Part shown: piece after piece, positions 46,530-58,150 of the stretch | How positions within the stretch are numbered: the first letter of the stretch is position 1 | Layout of the letters: each line of letters starts with the position of its first letter | Source of the DNA: Eudorina sp. 2006-703-Eu-15 | Lineage: Eukaryota > Chlorophyta > Chlorophyceae > Chlamydomonadales > Volvocaceae | Assembly: GCA_003117195.1 (NCBI GenBank) | Contig: BDSI01000063.1 | Location: 443,404-507,403 of the forward strand | Reading direction: 5' to 3' | DNA length: 64,000 nt | Translations under genes and position numbers: made by a program | Notes under the pieces: model-generated | Seen by the model: only the letters and a program-made list of their open reading frames with translations | Told to the model about the DNA's origin: nothing | Database searches by the model: none

Positions 46530-47988
46530 GTCGCCTGCCGTACACATTGTCAACACCATTATCGAGGACCAATGGTATGACTGGTACATCATTCTTTTCG
46601 ACGAACAGGGAGGCATCACAGCTTGGCAATTGACTCGGATAATCTCGGTTTGATGCGCCGATGTCTGATGGTCTGTGGAGCTGCTGCTGCCATGGGTCCT
46701 GCACCCATTCTAGCGTCACTTAAAAGATGGGTAAGGTGCAGGATGTACGCGATAGCATGTAGGCAGTCGTGTGTGTCTCGCTATTGCAGTTCTACTGACA
46801 TCACGCGGATCACCTGCCGGTACTAGCAGTGTGCCACAGTGCGCTGCTTGTTATTGGATCATGTCACGACGGACCCCACTGGTTTGCAACGGTGCCGAGA
46901 GAATAGGCCGGGCCGGCGGAACGGCAGGACACGAGTGTGGCGAGGGACGCAATCGTAGTGGTGGTGCTGATGTTGGTCTTGGAGAGCACCATGTGGGACA
47001 GGATACCGTTAACACGGAGTTGCGCGGTGGGACGTTTCTGATGGTGTGATGTTGATGTCCCACGCGCACCGCGGGAAACACGTGTGGTCTGGCTCATGCG
47101 GTGCATATGTTCGGGTCGTGGAACGGATGCGGTTTTTTTCGCTTCCTTAGCCTTTGCCGTTGCCCGTCCGTACAGCAGCCGCTGGCATGTGGCAGTGCGA
47201 CTGCCGAAAGTAACTTGGATGCTAACCCATCATTGACGAGCTACTCATGGACAGCAAGAGGTTTTATTTCGAGTTCCTGGAACTAGGAACACAACAGGCC
47301 CCGCGTGAAGTAAAGGACGTATTCAATCTGTTTACATGGTTAGCTTATGAAATTATTGTTTCGCCTCTGTTTTGAGTGATCATGCGGGCGGCGGTTCGGG
47401 AGCTTTGCATTTAGTGACCCGTGGGTCCCCAACGATGTACACGCTCACGAGTGAGAGGAACTCCGGGGACCTGGCACCTTTTCATTATTCATTGTCTTCC
47501 GAAGGGCTAATGCACGCTTTCTGCAGATGTATACAAGGCCAGACAGTGTGAGTCTCTTGCAGTAACGCGCATGCCGTATCGGTACGTGGAGCGGTAACTT
47601 GACCTACGCGGGGTCGGAGTTAGAGCTGACCGCGTACCCTCATTTGGAAATTCCCCAAATATGAAGGTGTAGTACTGGGTATAGTCCTTCACCGTTCGAG
47701 CTGCGCCACCAGTTGAGGTACGAGGATAGAGTTTCCAGTAGGTGCGCGAGGTGCGGCGACTGCAACACTTCGCACCTTGTCGTGAGCTTTTAGGCGCTCC
47801 AATAGCGAAGTTCAAATCTGCGAACGAGCAGCCACTGCACAGCCAAGGTTCGCTAGTTTTGCATCCCACAACTCGTTAGGACAGCAGCAAGGTAGCCGCG
47901 ACGAGTCCTAACATTCGGACGGATTCGTTGGTCTCATACAAGCGCCTGGCTGCAGGGGCCGCTTGTTTTTACCAAAGCAACGCGGCAG
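46530..47988. other. Intergenic, formin 3' flank and zinc-finger gene promoter
   Basis: No domain-bearing or spliceable frame was found. The stretch is AT-richer than the exons. I see no TGTAA close to the formin stop and no clear TATA box for the next gene. Confidence 0.4.
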
Positions 47989-49663
47989 ATGGCCTCTACC
48001 TACACCGTGGAATACGCGAAGAGCAGCCGCGGGAAGTGCGCGGGTGAGTGCAGGTCCGGACATGCACACGAAGCAGACCACTGTTCCTTGCACCCTTCCG
48101 AGGCGATGCGTTCGCGCCCTCGGTGAGGTTCGTGCCGTCCGTGTCAGCGTCCATCTTCGCCGCTGTCGTGCTGCCCTCGGACGGCGGACGTCTCTTGCGC
48201 GGCAGCAGCAGCCTGCGCTTTTCATAGCATGGCCTGGATGCTAGTGGCCACGTTGGACTGCATCTGTTGACCGCTTCCCCTCGACTGGTACGCAGCTTGC
48301 AAGCAGTTGATCGAGAAGGGGACCCTACGCCTGTGCGTGGCGTCCAGTAGTGAGGACCGCACCCACACCAACAACCGGTGCGTGAATATGGCGGGCCTTT
48401 CAACACCAGCAAGCCGGGGTTACGGTTGACGTGGGCATGAATGAATGAATGAATGAACGGTACAGCGGACCCCAAAGGGATCAACGGTGGGCATGTATGT
48501 TGACGACGGGTGGAGCCAAAACGACAAAACCATCGTATCACTGCTTGCCAAGCAACCGCTCCTGGATCAAGGTGCAGGCTTGCCTCCGACCAGACAGATG
48601 AGGGGGGATCAAGCCCCAGGCACTGTCGCATGAGGGTGTCATTCGGTTGAGTGCAGTGTCGGACGGAGGTGCAAACCTGTAAGGCACGCACAGGGTGCGG
48701 CTGCCACTGAGGGGCGCGAGACGCACCGCGTGCGCACCCCCTAACCCCGGGGGCGGCGCAACGGGCGTCAGTCCGCTGCCGAACCCCCCCACTGCGGGAC
48801 AATGCGGCCCGACTCCCAACTCACCCAAGCGACCCAACACCATGCCTCGCAGGCACTTGACCTGCCTCACATCACGCGTGGCCGCCAACGCCCTCAAGGT
48901 GCACTCCCACGTGGACACGCTCCCCGGTCTGGACGCGTTGTCAGAGGAGGATCGCCAGCTGGTCCGGAACACATTCGAGGAGCTGACCCACGGCGGCGAC
49001 GCGGCCGCGGGAGCCGCAAAGGAGGAGGCAAGTGCGCGCTTGGATTCCGCCCTGGAATGCACTGGGGAAGCAGAGGAAGAAGACGCAGCCCGATTTCGGA
49101 TGAGGGCCGGTCGATTCGGCGTGTGCGGTATCTCCATCTCGGATGCGTCGGGGCCCCGCGGCTGCAGGAACCTGTGCGGAATTGGTACGCTCCGTGCACG
49201 TATGCATTGGGCCTCCTCTGGGGGTTCGCGGACGGGTGCCTGCTGCCTGGTGTAGTGTTCATGGTCTGGCCGCCCGCCAGGGAGCCCCGCGGGGGCCCGG
49301 GGCCCGTCGTTGACCCAACACGGGCGCACCAGGACCTGTGATGCTCGTGATGGATGCATTCCCTGAACCACGCCTCCCAACGTGCGTTTGCCCGGGCCGT
49401 ATTGCTTGAGATCACAGAAGAAGGGCGCCAAGGCCACCGCCACCAAGTCTAAGGCCGGGACTGCGGGTGCCAAGCGCAAGGCGGCGGGCGGAGCAGCCGA
49501 CGCGAAGAAGCCCGCCGCCAAGAAGCGGTCTTCGGCCAAAAAGACGAAGAGGAGGAAGAAGGGCGAGGAGACCTCCGACGAGGAAGAGGAGGAGGAGCAG
49601 CCCGGAGGAACGGAGGAAGAGGAGGATTCTCGGGACGCCGCACACGGTCGGGACCAGGACTAG
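47989..49663 (+). CDS. Small PARP-type zinc-finger protein with Lys-rich/acidic tail
   Basis: Four exons: 47989-48043, 48296-48377, 48853-49027, 49418-49663, in phase, 185 residues. The start MASTYTVEYAKSSRGKCAAC matches the beginning of PARP-type zinc fingers (as in PARP1 and DNA ligase III), which recognise DNA nicks and ends. The C3H ligand set is C17-x2-C20 with H47-x2-C50 (RHLTCLTSRV), followed by the typical PGLDALSEEDRQLVR helix. The Trp normally just before the His is not present in this model. The tail (from about residue 104) is Lys/Ala-rich like a nuclear basic tail, then Asp/Glu-rich. No catalytic PARP domain follows. The third intron needs a GC donor (GAG|GCAAGT); every GT donor I tried breaks the Lys-rich frame. 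Likely nuclear and DNA-binding; the exact role is unknown. Confidence 0.7.
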
Positions 49664-50019
49664 GGGCGGCGGGGTTCGGTCGGTTTGCGGCGGTGGGGCG
49701 GCGGGGTAAGCTGCGGCTGAGGAAGGGCGTCGGAACGTTGAGTTGGATGCTGACACAGCGGCAGGCTGCGCGGACTATGCTGCGCTGTTGCCCTTCCTAT
49801 ATTGTGATGGGCGGCAGAGTGCCCGGGTTTGTGCAGTCTGTCGTGGGGTTTTGACGAGGCGGCCGCTTTGATTGAGCGAGCTGACCAGAGGACCTGAGAC
49901 CCCACCGTCACAGCAGCAGTCAGATCATCATTCCAAGGTTCTTACTTGCTGCTGCGTACATTACCAGACAGATAGGCAACTGACGGAGTGTGGCGCTTGC
50001 TGGCAGGAACGGGGCGGCA

Positions 50020-50024
50020 TGTAA
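50020..50024 (+). terminator. TGTAA polyadenylation signal, zinc-finger gene
   Basis: First TGTAA after the stop at 49663, about 360 bases downstream and about 95 bases before the start proposed for the next gene. Confidence 0.4.
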
Positions 50025-50044
50025 ACGGTCAGACACAAAGAGGA

Positions 50045-50052
50045 CATAAAAG
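50045..50052 (+). promoter_or_regulatory. TATA-like element of the 50-58 kb kinase
   Basis: CATAAAAG, about 65 bases upstream of the ATG at 50115. It supports that ATG over the one at 50798, but the match is weak. Confidence 0.3.
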
Positions 50053-50114
50053 GCTCCGTGGCGGATCTGAGCAGCCGACTTCGTTGTTCTTGCAGCGTGT
50101 CATAGGAATTCATA

Positions 50115-53100
50115 ATGTATACCGATTTTGACTGCGTCCCTGCGCTGCCTGTGCGCACGGGAGCGAACGATCCCGAGGGGACGCGTGGACGCCATACCTT
50201 ACTTCTTGGGCATCTTGAAGACTCTATATACGATCATCCAATGGTGTTGTACGAAGTAGGTGCTGAAGCTCAGCAGTCTCAGCAACAGCTCAACCGTCGG
50301 TACTGCAAAAGAACGGTACTGCTACCCGTTGACAACATTTCGAATTTGCAAGCTCCAGACACGTCAATGCTGATATTTTGTACATTTATTTGGACGAGGT
50401 CTCATGCAATGAATCATGTCACAAGGCCGGTGATGGCCCGGGCGTTCAGAATTTACTTTGCAGGTGGCTTGGACGTGTCGGCGTTCGGAGTAATACACCT
50501 TACAGATTGACTTCTTGGTTGCGTAGTATGTATGTGAAGACACTATACATTGAAACACAACACTGACCAGTATGAACACGAAAAAAAGTGAGCAGCGCGG
50601 ACAGCGTATGCCGCAATGGCTGGCGGTTTGCTTTGGCCTTATCGGCTTGACAGAAGACCCGCCAAAGCCGTATCTGGATGAGAGGTCACGCCCTAAAATG
50701 GAGGCCGCGAAGCCGGCGAAGTAGGTGTGCGGGCACAGAGAGAATTCCACCCACTTGCGAAATCACTTAATGTATTTGAGACATCGTTTTCGGCTTCATG
50801 ATCCTGGGTGTTGCCCTTTCGCTGACGCTCGCTGCCCTTAGGCCGTCCACGGATTGGAGAAACATTCCGCTTTTAAATGACTACAACCTTCTGAAGCGGA
50901 TAGGCAAGGTTCGTGCTTCTTACAAGAGCCGATTCAAGCGCGGCGCCCACCTTTTAACCCCACATATCTCCCCCCTCTTTTGGCAGGGCGGGTTTTCAGA
51001 GATATGGCTTTCAGAGCATACAGAGAGCAAGGAGACGGTGGCTATCAAAGTTGTGCAGCTCACGTTTGCAGACCTGGAACCGGACGAGGTGGGCAAACGG
51101 GCGGAAGTGATGCCTGTGCGGGGGCACATTTGGGTTGGCAGAAGAGCAGTGCGGGCGCGGTCTAGGGTCGTGGAGCCACCTGAACTCTGTTGGGTCAACG
51201 ACTGGCGACCCGGGCAGGCCTGCAGACGCTCCGCCTCGGCAAATTTCGGTGCGGCCACGCCAGTCGGGGCCCGGGGGGGGGCCGGACAACAGTGATCATC
51301 ATTGGGGGACACTGTCGGGGACCCAACCAATGTGTCCTCAGACCCCTGGAGCCAAGTCCTGGGTAGGACCACCAGCGGCAGGCTAGCGAGGTCCCAGCGC
51401 ACCCGCAAGACGATGCCCAGCTGCCCGGTGGGCCGGGCCATGCGGGAGCTGGCAACGCTACCAGGCGGGTCCCCTCGCCCCCGCTAACCCGCCGCAGCCC
51501 TCACGCCGCCTCCGGCAGCCCCCGGATCGTCTCTCGCCACACCGCCCCCATCCTCCTGCCCCCCGGGTGTGCCCGGGTTCGTTCCTGGGTTTGGGTACTC
51601 CTTTTCACCCCCGCTCCGCTCTACCATTTGATTCTCCCCGGCCCCGCCTACGCCCCACGTCTACCTCCTTGTTATACCCTCCCCGGCCCCCACCCCACCT
51701 TCGCACCTGCCTTCTGTCCCCAGGCGGCCACCCTGCTGGCTGAGGCCAAGTTCCTGCGCACCCTGGACTGCCCCTACCTGGTCAAGTGCAAGGCGAGCGC
51801 CTTCACGGAGGACTGGCTCGTGCTAGTGCTCGAGTACTGCTCGGGAGGCGAGGTGGGGACGGAGGGGTGGGTGTGGGGACGGAGGGATGGGGGTAAGGGT
51901 GGAGTGCGTGGAGCGAGGAAGCCCCCGAGTGTGTTATGGAGGACTGAGCCGCGAGAGCAGAGGTTTCCAGCTCGGAGAGGCAAAGAGGAAGTTCAGCGCG
52001 GATTTGTCCAGCCCAAGGAGACCCCGTTTGTTTAGCGAGAAGCCCCGTGTGCCGGTGTGGGCGGGGTTGGCTGTGTGAATAAAGCACATGAAGCAAATGT
52101 GAGAAAGCCAGAAAAGCTGTACTGCAGTTGGAAATACCAGAATTTCTGCGGGAAGGAGGAGACTGGGCAGCGGAACACCTACCTCACCATCTTCACGACG
52201 TGGCCGACTTGCCGCGAGGCCAGTCCTGTGCATACTGCTCCCCATCTTGCCGCCCCGGTGGGGCGCACAGGAGCTGCCCAACCGGGTGGGGCAGCTCCTG
52301 TGCGCGTCCTCCGCCCTCGCCCCAACGGCCCGCCTCTCGTGTCACCGCCCTCCCTGCCCGGGGGGGGGCGCTGTCCCTGGTTCAGATGCTGGACCACATC
52401 CACAAGGTCCACAAGTACACGGAGGCCGAGGCGGCCAAGCTGTTCGCGCAGATCGTGTCGGCCATCTCCTACCTGCACAACCTCAACCTCATACACAGGG
52501 ACATCAAGGTGGGGCGAGCCGGGGGCGGGGGTACAGGACTAGGTGCCCCGATTGATTTGCCGGGCCCCCAAGAGCGACAGGCTGCCCCCCCCCCCCCGCC
52601 AGGGAAAGGCCAAGGGCGCGGCGAGACCACGCTCTGTCGTATTGCAAACGCACCTGGGTCGGGCGGGGGCTACGCACCCTCGTACGGCAACAGAACCCGG
52701 GTCGGGCGGGGCTACTGGGACGACTGACGCGCGTAGTACGTATTCTCGTGCAGTGTGGGCTTCCTGGCCCGGCAGCATAGGCCCCCACCTCCGACCCGAC
52801 CCAACCCATCACACTTGGCACACCGCGCACCCACGAGTGTGCGGCTCAATTATCTTTTACACACCCGCGAGTGCACGCGCTGGCCCCTGTCTCCCTCCCT
52901 CCGCGCACGCAGCCCGAGAACGTCATGTTCGCGACACCGGTGGAGCAGTGTGAGGCCGCGGGGCGGCCGCTCCGGGTGAAGGTCATCGACCTGGGCATGG
53001 CCATGGTGTACAACCCGGACAAGGTGGGGCAGGGACCAGGGAGGGGCGTAGGGTGTACTGCATGATGGCGCGGAGGTAGGACGGATGGCATGGGGGGGGG

Positions 53101-56100
53101 CGGGAGGCGGCGCTTCCACCTCCGACTCCGGCCCTGAAGGCATGCGCTCCGGTCTGTACTGCCTGCCTGCCGCCGGCACTGCCTGGCCTGCCTTCCACGG
53201 CTGGGACTTCCCGCTGGTAGCACCTTAACACCCTGCCAACGTTGGTGGCCCTGTCCGGGACGAGCGCAGGGTGGACGTTGGGATACCCGCCCGCTCGAAG
53301 CAACCTCTTCTTCCCGACAAGTACCCATCCGCTGGCGGACGCCCATCCGCTGGCGGACGCCCATCCGCGCCCCAACCGGTAACCGGTCCGCCTCGTCCCC
53401 GCCCGCCCCTTGCAACCCGCCTCCCCGCCCTGCAGGAGGTGATTGGCTGTGTGGGGACCCCGGGCTTCGTGGCGCCGGGTACGTAGGGGGGAGGGGGGCC
53501 GCCGTGGCCGCGTGAGGGAGGGATGTCAGCACAAGGGGGGGCGCGGCCTCCCGGTCGACAACTACCACCCATCGGTGACTATTCACGATTTCGCTGTCTC
53601 GATTGAAAAAGGGAGGCGATCGGGGCGCTGCATCCGCCGCACAAGATGGGCGGTGCATGCGGCTGGGGGAAGAAACTATCAAGCAGGGCTGGGTGCGAGG
53701 CGCTGTGCGGTGTAGACCGGGATAGGGATGTGTGCATGGGGGGACGCGGGCTTGGACGGCTGAATTGATCCCCGACGGGGAGGTGTCTGAAGTGGACTTG
53801 CACTGCTACCCCTCCCGGGTAGCACTTCGGGGTTCGGGGGGGGGTCGCGATATTATGCGACCCTGGGTCGGGCGGATGGGTGCGCTTCATATGGTGCCGT
53901 AGCCATGGGATGGTGAGCCCGCGACGTACCCGCGGGTTAGTGCCATGGCTTGGTGCAGTGCGCCTAACGTTCCTGCTTCTTGCTGTGCCCCTCCCTCCCC
54001 CCAAACGGCTTGCGCTGCTGCTGTTTGTACCGCAGAGGTCTGGCACGAGAAACCCCAGACGGTGGGTGAGGGTGGTTGGGCAGTCGGGGTCGGGGTTGGG
54101 GTTGGAGGAGTAAGGATGGAGATGGGGCCGCGAGGCCTCGTGAGGGGGTTGATATCTGTGTGGGCCCGGCATGTCATGGTGGGGTTTGGGGTGGTCGCTT
54201 CCGTAGTTCTTTCTGTGCCGAGCTCGTTTTGCGTTTATTTTCTGAGAGCGGGACGTTTCAAGGACACAGGGACGGCAACAGAAAGCACCGCAAGCCGTTG
54301 CCCACCTACATCCTTTCCCCGCCCCCACACCACCACATCTCCGCAGTTCGCCATGGACATCTACTCGCTGGGCGTCATGCTCTTCATCATGCTGACAGGC
54401 GGGTTGGGCGCAGCTGCAGCACGCCGGGGTGGGGGCGCCCGGGTGGGCGAATCGGTCGGGGGCGGAGGGTGACACGTCGCTCTCCTAAGAGGGACCATGG
54501 GATAGCCATGGGGTAGTTTTGCTGGAAGGCACTCGCTACGGATGAGGACTTCCCCGGGGACAGGCAGGTGGCTTGCCCGCCGCCCTTGAGCGGTACCCTG
54601 CGGTGCGCTGTAGGTCTCCCCGGCTGGTTGGGCCGGGCTGGGTGTCCCTGGGTGTTTCCAATTTACCCCGCCTCCCTCCCCGGCGTTGCTGGGTTGGGTC
54701 TTCTACTTAATACCCTCCCCGGGCCCCCCGGCCGCCGTCCTTGGTTCTGTGGTGTTGGGTATGTCGGCACCTTTGGGCCATGGCCCGCGCCTGCCGGGAT
54801 CACCCTGCCTGCCCTCTCGTTCCTGTCTCCCCGCAGGTCGCAAGCCGCACAGTGGGGCGGACATCAAGAGGATGGTCTACTGCGACAAGTCAGTGAGGGT
54901 TAGGGGGAAGGTGCTGGAGGGCAGAGCGACCAGGGCCCAGGGGTGGGGAGTGACCAGGGCCCAGGGGTGGGGAGCGACCAGGGCCCAGGGCCCAGGGGTG
55001 GGGAGCGACCAGGGCCCAGGGGTGGGGAGCGACCAGGGCAGGGGCCGAGGGCAGGGGCCCAGGGGTGGGGAGCCGGGGCGTGAGCGGGCGGTGGGCGGTG
55101 GGCTGTGGGGCCGCATCACGCGCACGCGGGAGACCTCGTGTGGTCCTAGGCAGCTGGCCAGGAGGAGGGAGGGGAAGGTGGAAAAGGAGGAGAGGAGGAA
55201 CCACACGCACTCAAATCCTAACGGTGTGAGGCGGGGTGCCACACTTCGGTTTGAACGCGTCAGTGCGATTCGATCACTCACGTCGTCGGTGCCGCTGCGA
55301 ATGCGCGTTTCGCCTGGAGGACTGGCCTCGCTGCACGCCATCATGCGGCTGATCCCTGCCCGCCTGCGCAGCGCGTTAGGACGCCTGCCCCCTTCCGCTC
55401 ATCTGCATGACCGCACTCAAACCCGCATCCACATGCCCCGCGGTCTGACCCTCTGCGGGTGTTGCTGATGGTTGGTGATGGCGGTGGTGACCGCAGGTCC
55501 ATCAACGACGCGCCGGGACTGAAGGACGAGCGGTGGGTGCGGGGGGGAGAGGTTGGCACAGGGGGCTGTCGGGAGGTTGTGGAGCCTTGGGCCTGAGGCC
55601 TGGGATGGGGTCCGTATGACCTCTTAGCGCAGCGGGGTGGGAGCCGCACGCACCGCAGAACTGACCCCTCAGTCCTGGACCATCGCCGGCTCGGCGGCCT
55701 GACGGAGCGACATGACGTGACGTGGCCCGTGGGTGGGCTGTGGCTGGCAGAGTGTAACCCAGGGTTCCGAGCTGCTTTGGAGATTCTTCCAAGTGTGCGG
55801 AGCTGCGGGCAGTTGGGCGGTGTGGACGACGTCCCATCTCTGCGGCCGGGACGCCCTCAGGGACCCCCGGGGTTGGTGGCACCTGCCCTGCCCCCGCTCC
55901 GAACCCCCATGGTGTCCTGCCTGGCATGCTTTGTTGCGCCCTCCCCTCATGTCCTTGGCCCCCCTCCTCCCCTCCCCGCCGCCTGGCTCAGCTTCCTGGC
56001 GCTGTCCTCCGCAGCCCGCGAGCTGCTGCTGGCGATGCTGGCTGACGACCCACGGGTCAGACCCAGCTGCCTGGAGGTGCTCCGCCACCCCTTCATCACC

Positions 56101-58150
56101 GCGGTGGACAGCAACGCGGAGGCGCACAGGGAGATGAGCGCCGAGGTGCGGCGCCGCATCCGCGACCTGCACAGGGTCAGGTACGTTCGTACGGGGAGGG
56201 GGTGGGGCGCGGCAGGAGGTCGTTCAGGGCCGTGTGAGGGAGCGCGGGATCGGGTCGGATCCGGGTCCGGGTCCAGGGGGGCCCACTGGGTGGCCGCCGG
56301 AGTGGTGGGACTTCTACGCTTCAGGGGCATGTCTTGGTCGACTTCCCCATGGAGGGGCTTCCCCATGGAGGGGCTTCCCCATGGAGGGGCTCCCCCATGG
56401 AGGGGCTTCCCCATGGCCGTGTAGGGCCCACCCGGATAGGACTTTTGCTCTGGCGGCAGCAGCGCAGCTTCAAGATGTTTACACGTGTCCTATACCTTCT
56501 TCCCTCCAAGGCGGTTTGGGGCCCTGGTGGGGTGAGGGCGAGGGTGGGGGCGGGGAGCCGCGATGGGGGCTTCCATGGCTGGGGGTGCCGTGGCCGTCAC
56601 TGCTGCGTCTGCTCGGCTCTCGGGGGGGAGGGCATGGAGCGCCCGGGACCCGACCCTGCGCACCCCTGCTCGTCCCGGCCCCCCTTCCCTCCCTCCCAGG
56701 CGCCTGCACGGCCTGCGGTACGCCATGCACGGCATGCGGCCCGTCGGCAGCAGCCAGCAGGCCTTCCTGGAGGTCCTGGAGCAGCGCAGGAACAAACTCA
56801 AGAGGTGGGCGAGCGGTCGGGCGGGTGGGAGGAAATGAGTTGATGGGGAGCCAGCAGAGGGCCTGAGCGCTGGGCTGGGGGAGGCTCGAGCTGCGCTGCT
56901 CCTTTGCTGCCGCACCGCACCGCACCGCACGTGTGCCACCTACCTGACTACCTAGGCACCCATCGGCCGGGTCTTTGGTGTCCGCTGCCGACCGTACGAT
57001 GGTGCTTTAGGGCCTCAGCTACGGCCGGCCGAACACGGCCACGGCACATCGACAAGAAGGTCTGCTTCGATCGCCCTGCTGCAGCGGCGCCCCCTTCCGA
57101 GCTCCGGCCCCCATTCCGGTCGACCCGCCCTTTGCACTGTCCTCCTCCCTCCCTCCCTGACGCCACCCTTCCCCACCCCCACCCGCGGGTGCAGCGAGGG
57201 GCCCTACCAGCGGGAGAGCACCGCGGGCACGGACGGCAGCGAGGGGCCCTTCCCGCGGTCCTCCCTGTGGGGCGGCTGCGAGGACGCGCCCTCCAGTCTG
57301 GATGACACCACCAGCACCAAGGGACAGAACCCCAACAGCGGCAGCGCCAAGGGCCGCAAGGGCTTTGGTCGCGTAAGCGGCGACGGCGCCGCCACCGGCG
57401 GCAAGGCCAAGTCCAGCGACATCAACAAGCTGGGGCTGCTGAGTGCCCTGCCGGAGATGAATTACTGCCCCACGATGCCGCCGCAGCGCTTCTACGGGCC
57501 CCACCCGCCGGAGCTGTCGCCCGTGCCGTCTTGCGATCCGGCCGTTCTGGAGGAGGCGATGCTGCCCCGGTGAGTGGGGGCCAGCGCTGGCGCGTGTGTT
57601 TATTGGGAAACCTGCCCAGAACCGCCCATGCCCATATGTTTACCAAAACCTGCGACTGCGCTGGCGCGCGCGCGTGTGTTTAGAAAAGAAACCCGCCCGT
57701 GTGTGTGTGTGTGTGTGTGTAAGGATAGGTGGGTGGGTTGATTAAAAGGAACGGCCCCCGGCGGCCCCCGGGTGAACGCTGCTCGGTGCCCACTCATCGA
57801 GAGCCCAGCTGGTACCACAATTGTGCGGCGGCAGGTGCCCTGGGCGTGTGGCGCAGGACGCACTGTTTGTCCGTTGGGGGTGTCTGCGCGGAGCCCCCCC
57901 TACACACGCCCCGCCTCTCCCCTGCCTGCACCGCACCGCCTGCAGGAACTGGTCCGCCCACCCGGTCATGTACGAGGCGCTGCAGCACACGGATCAGTTG
58001 ATGGCGGCCGCCGCAGCCACCCCGGCCAATGAGGGGGAGGGCGGGTCGCTGGGGCCCGTGCCAGCACAGCGGCAGCCCGGCGCGGCGGCCCCGCCAGCTG
58101 ACGGGGCCGCGGCAGCGGCGGCAGCGCCGGCCGTGAAGGCGGCTGCGTGA
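50115..58150 (+). CDS. Ser/Thr protein kinase, CAMK-like
   Basis: Exons: 50115-50248, 50842-50908, 50987-51088, 51724-51852, 52386-52508, 52913-53023, 53436-53478, 54036-54061, 54347-54398, 54837-54888, 55497-55532, 55992-56180, 56700-56804, 57195-57569, 57946-58150. Phases close to 582 residues. An alternative start at 50798, reading through the 50841 acceptor, gives 552; that sequence is pyrimidine-rich and looks intronic, so I prefer 50115. Motifs: IGKGGFSEIW (glycine loop), VAIK with K88, YLHNLNLIHRDIKPENVMF with D183, VIDLGMAM (DLG instead of DFG, D211), VGTPGFVAPE, DIYSLGVMLFIMLTG, and DDPRVRPSCLEVLRHPFI. The C-terminal 200 residues are low-complexity with an Ala-rich end, and no regulatory domain was recognised. 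Exon 54036-54061 is only 26 bases. The 54398 donor appears to be GC. No calcium-binding EF-hands are present. Confidence 0.88.
51658..51677 (+). repeat. Possible diverged copy of the dispersed intronic element
   Basis: ACGTCTACCTCCTTGTTATA followed by CCCTCCCC, before the 3' splice site at 51723. It resembles the four good copies at both ends but differs in the middle. Confidence 0.3.
53325..53370. repeat. 18-bp tandem repeat
   Basis: Two and a half copies of CCGCTGGCGGACGCCCAT in a kinase intron (53024-53435). Confidence 0.85.
54920..55050. repeat. About 25-bp minisatellite in a kinase intron
   Basis: Roughly five copies of a unit like GGGAGCGACCAGGGCCCAGG plus GGTGG, with one partial duplication of GGGCCCA, in the intron 54889-55496. 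Confidence 0.9.
56343..56418. repeat. 16-bp minisatellite with NcoI-like core
   Basis: Five copies of CCCCATGGAGGGGCTT with small changes (CTCC for CTTCC in one) in the kinase intron 56181-56699. Each unit is itself a near-palindrome around CCATGG. Confidence 0.9.
56475..56494 (+). repeat. Possible diverged copy of the dispersed intronic element
   Basis: ATGTTTACACGTGTCCTATA followed by CCTTCTTCCCTCC. It shares ATGTNTAC and TCCTATACC with the good copies and is in the same kinase intron as the 16-bp minisatellite. Confidence 0.35.
57594..57720 (+). repeat. Three imperfect copies of a TGTGTTTA...AAACCNGCCC motif, then (GT)n
   Basis: In the last kinase intron (57570-57945), copies lie at about 57594-57617, 57633-57655 and 57675-57698, followed by about ten GT dinucleotides. 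An inverted copy lies at 60221-60250. Confidence 0.6.
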
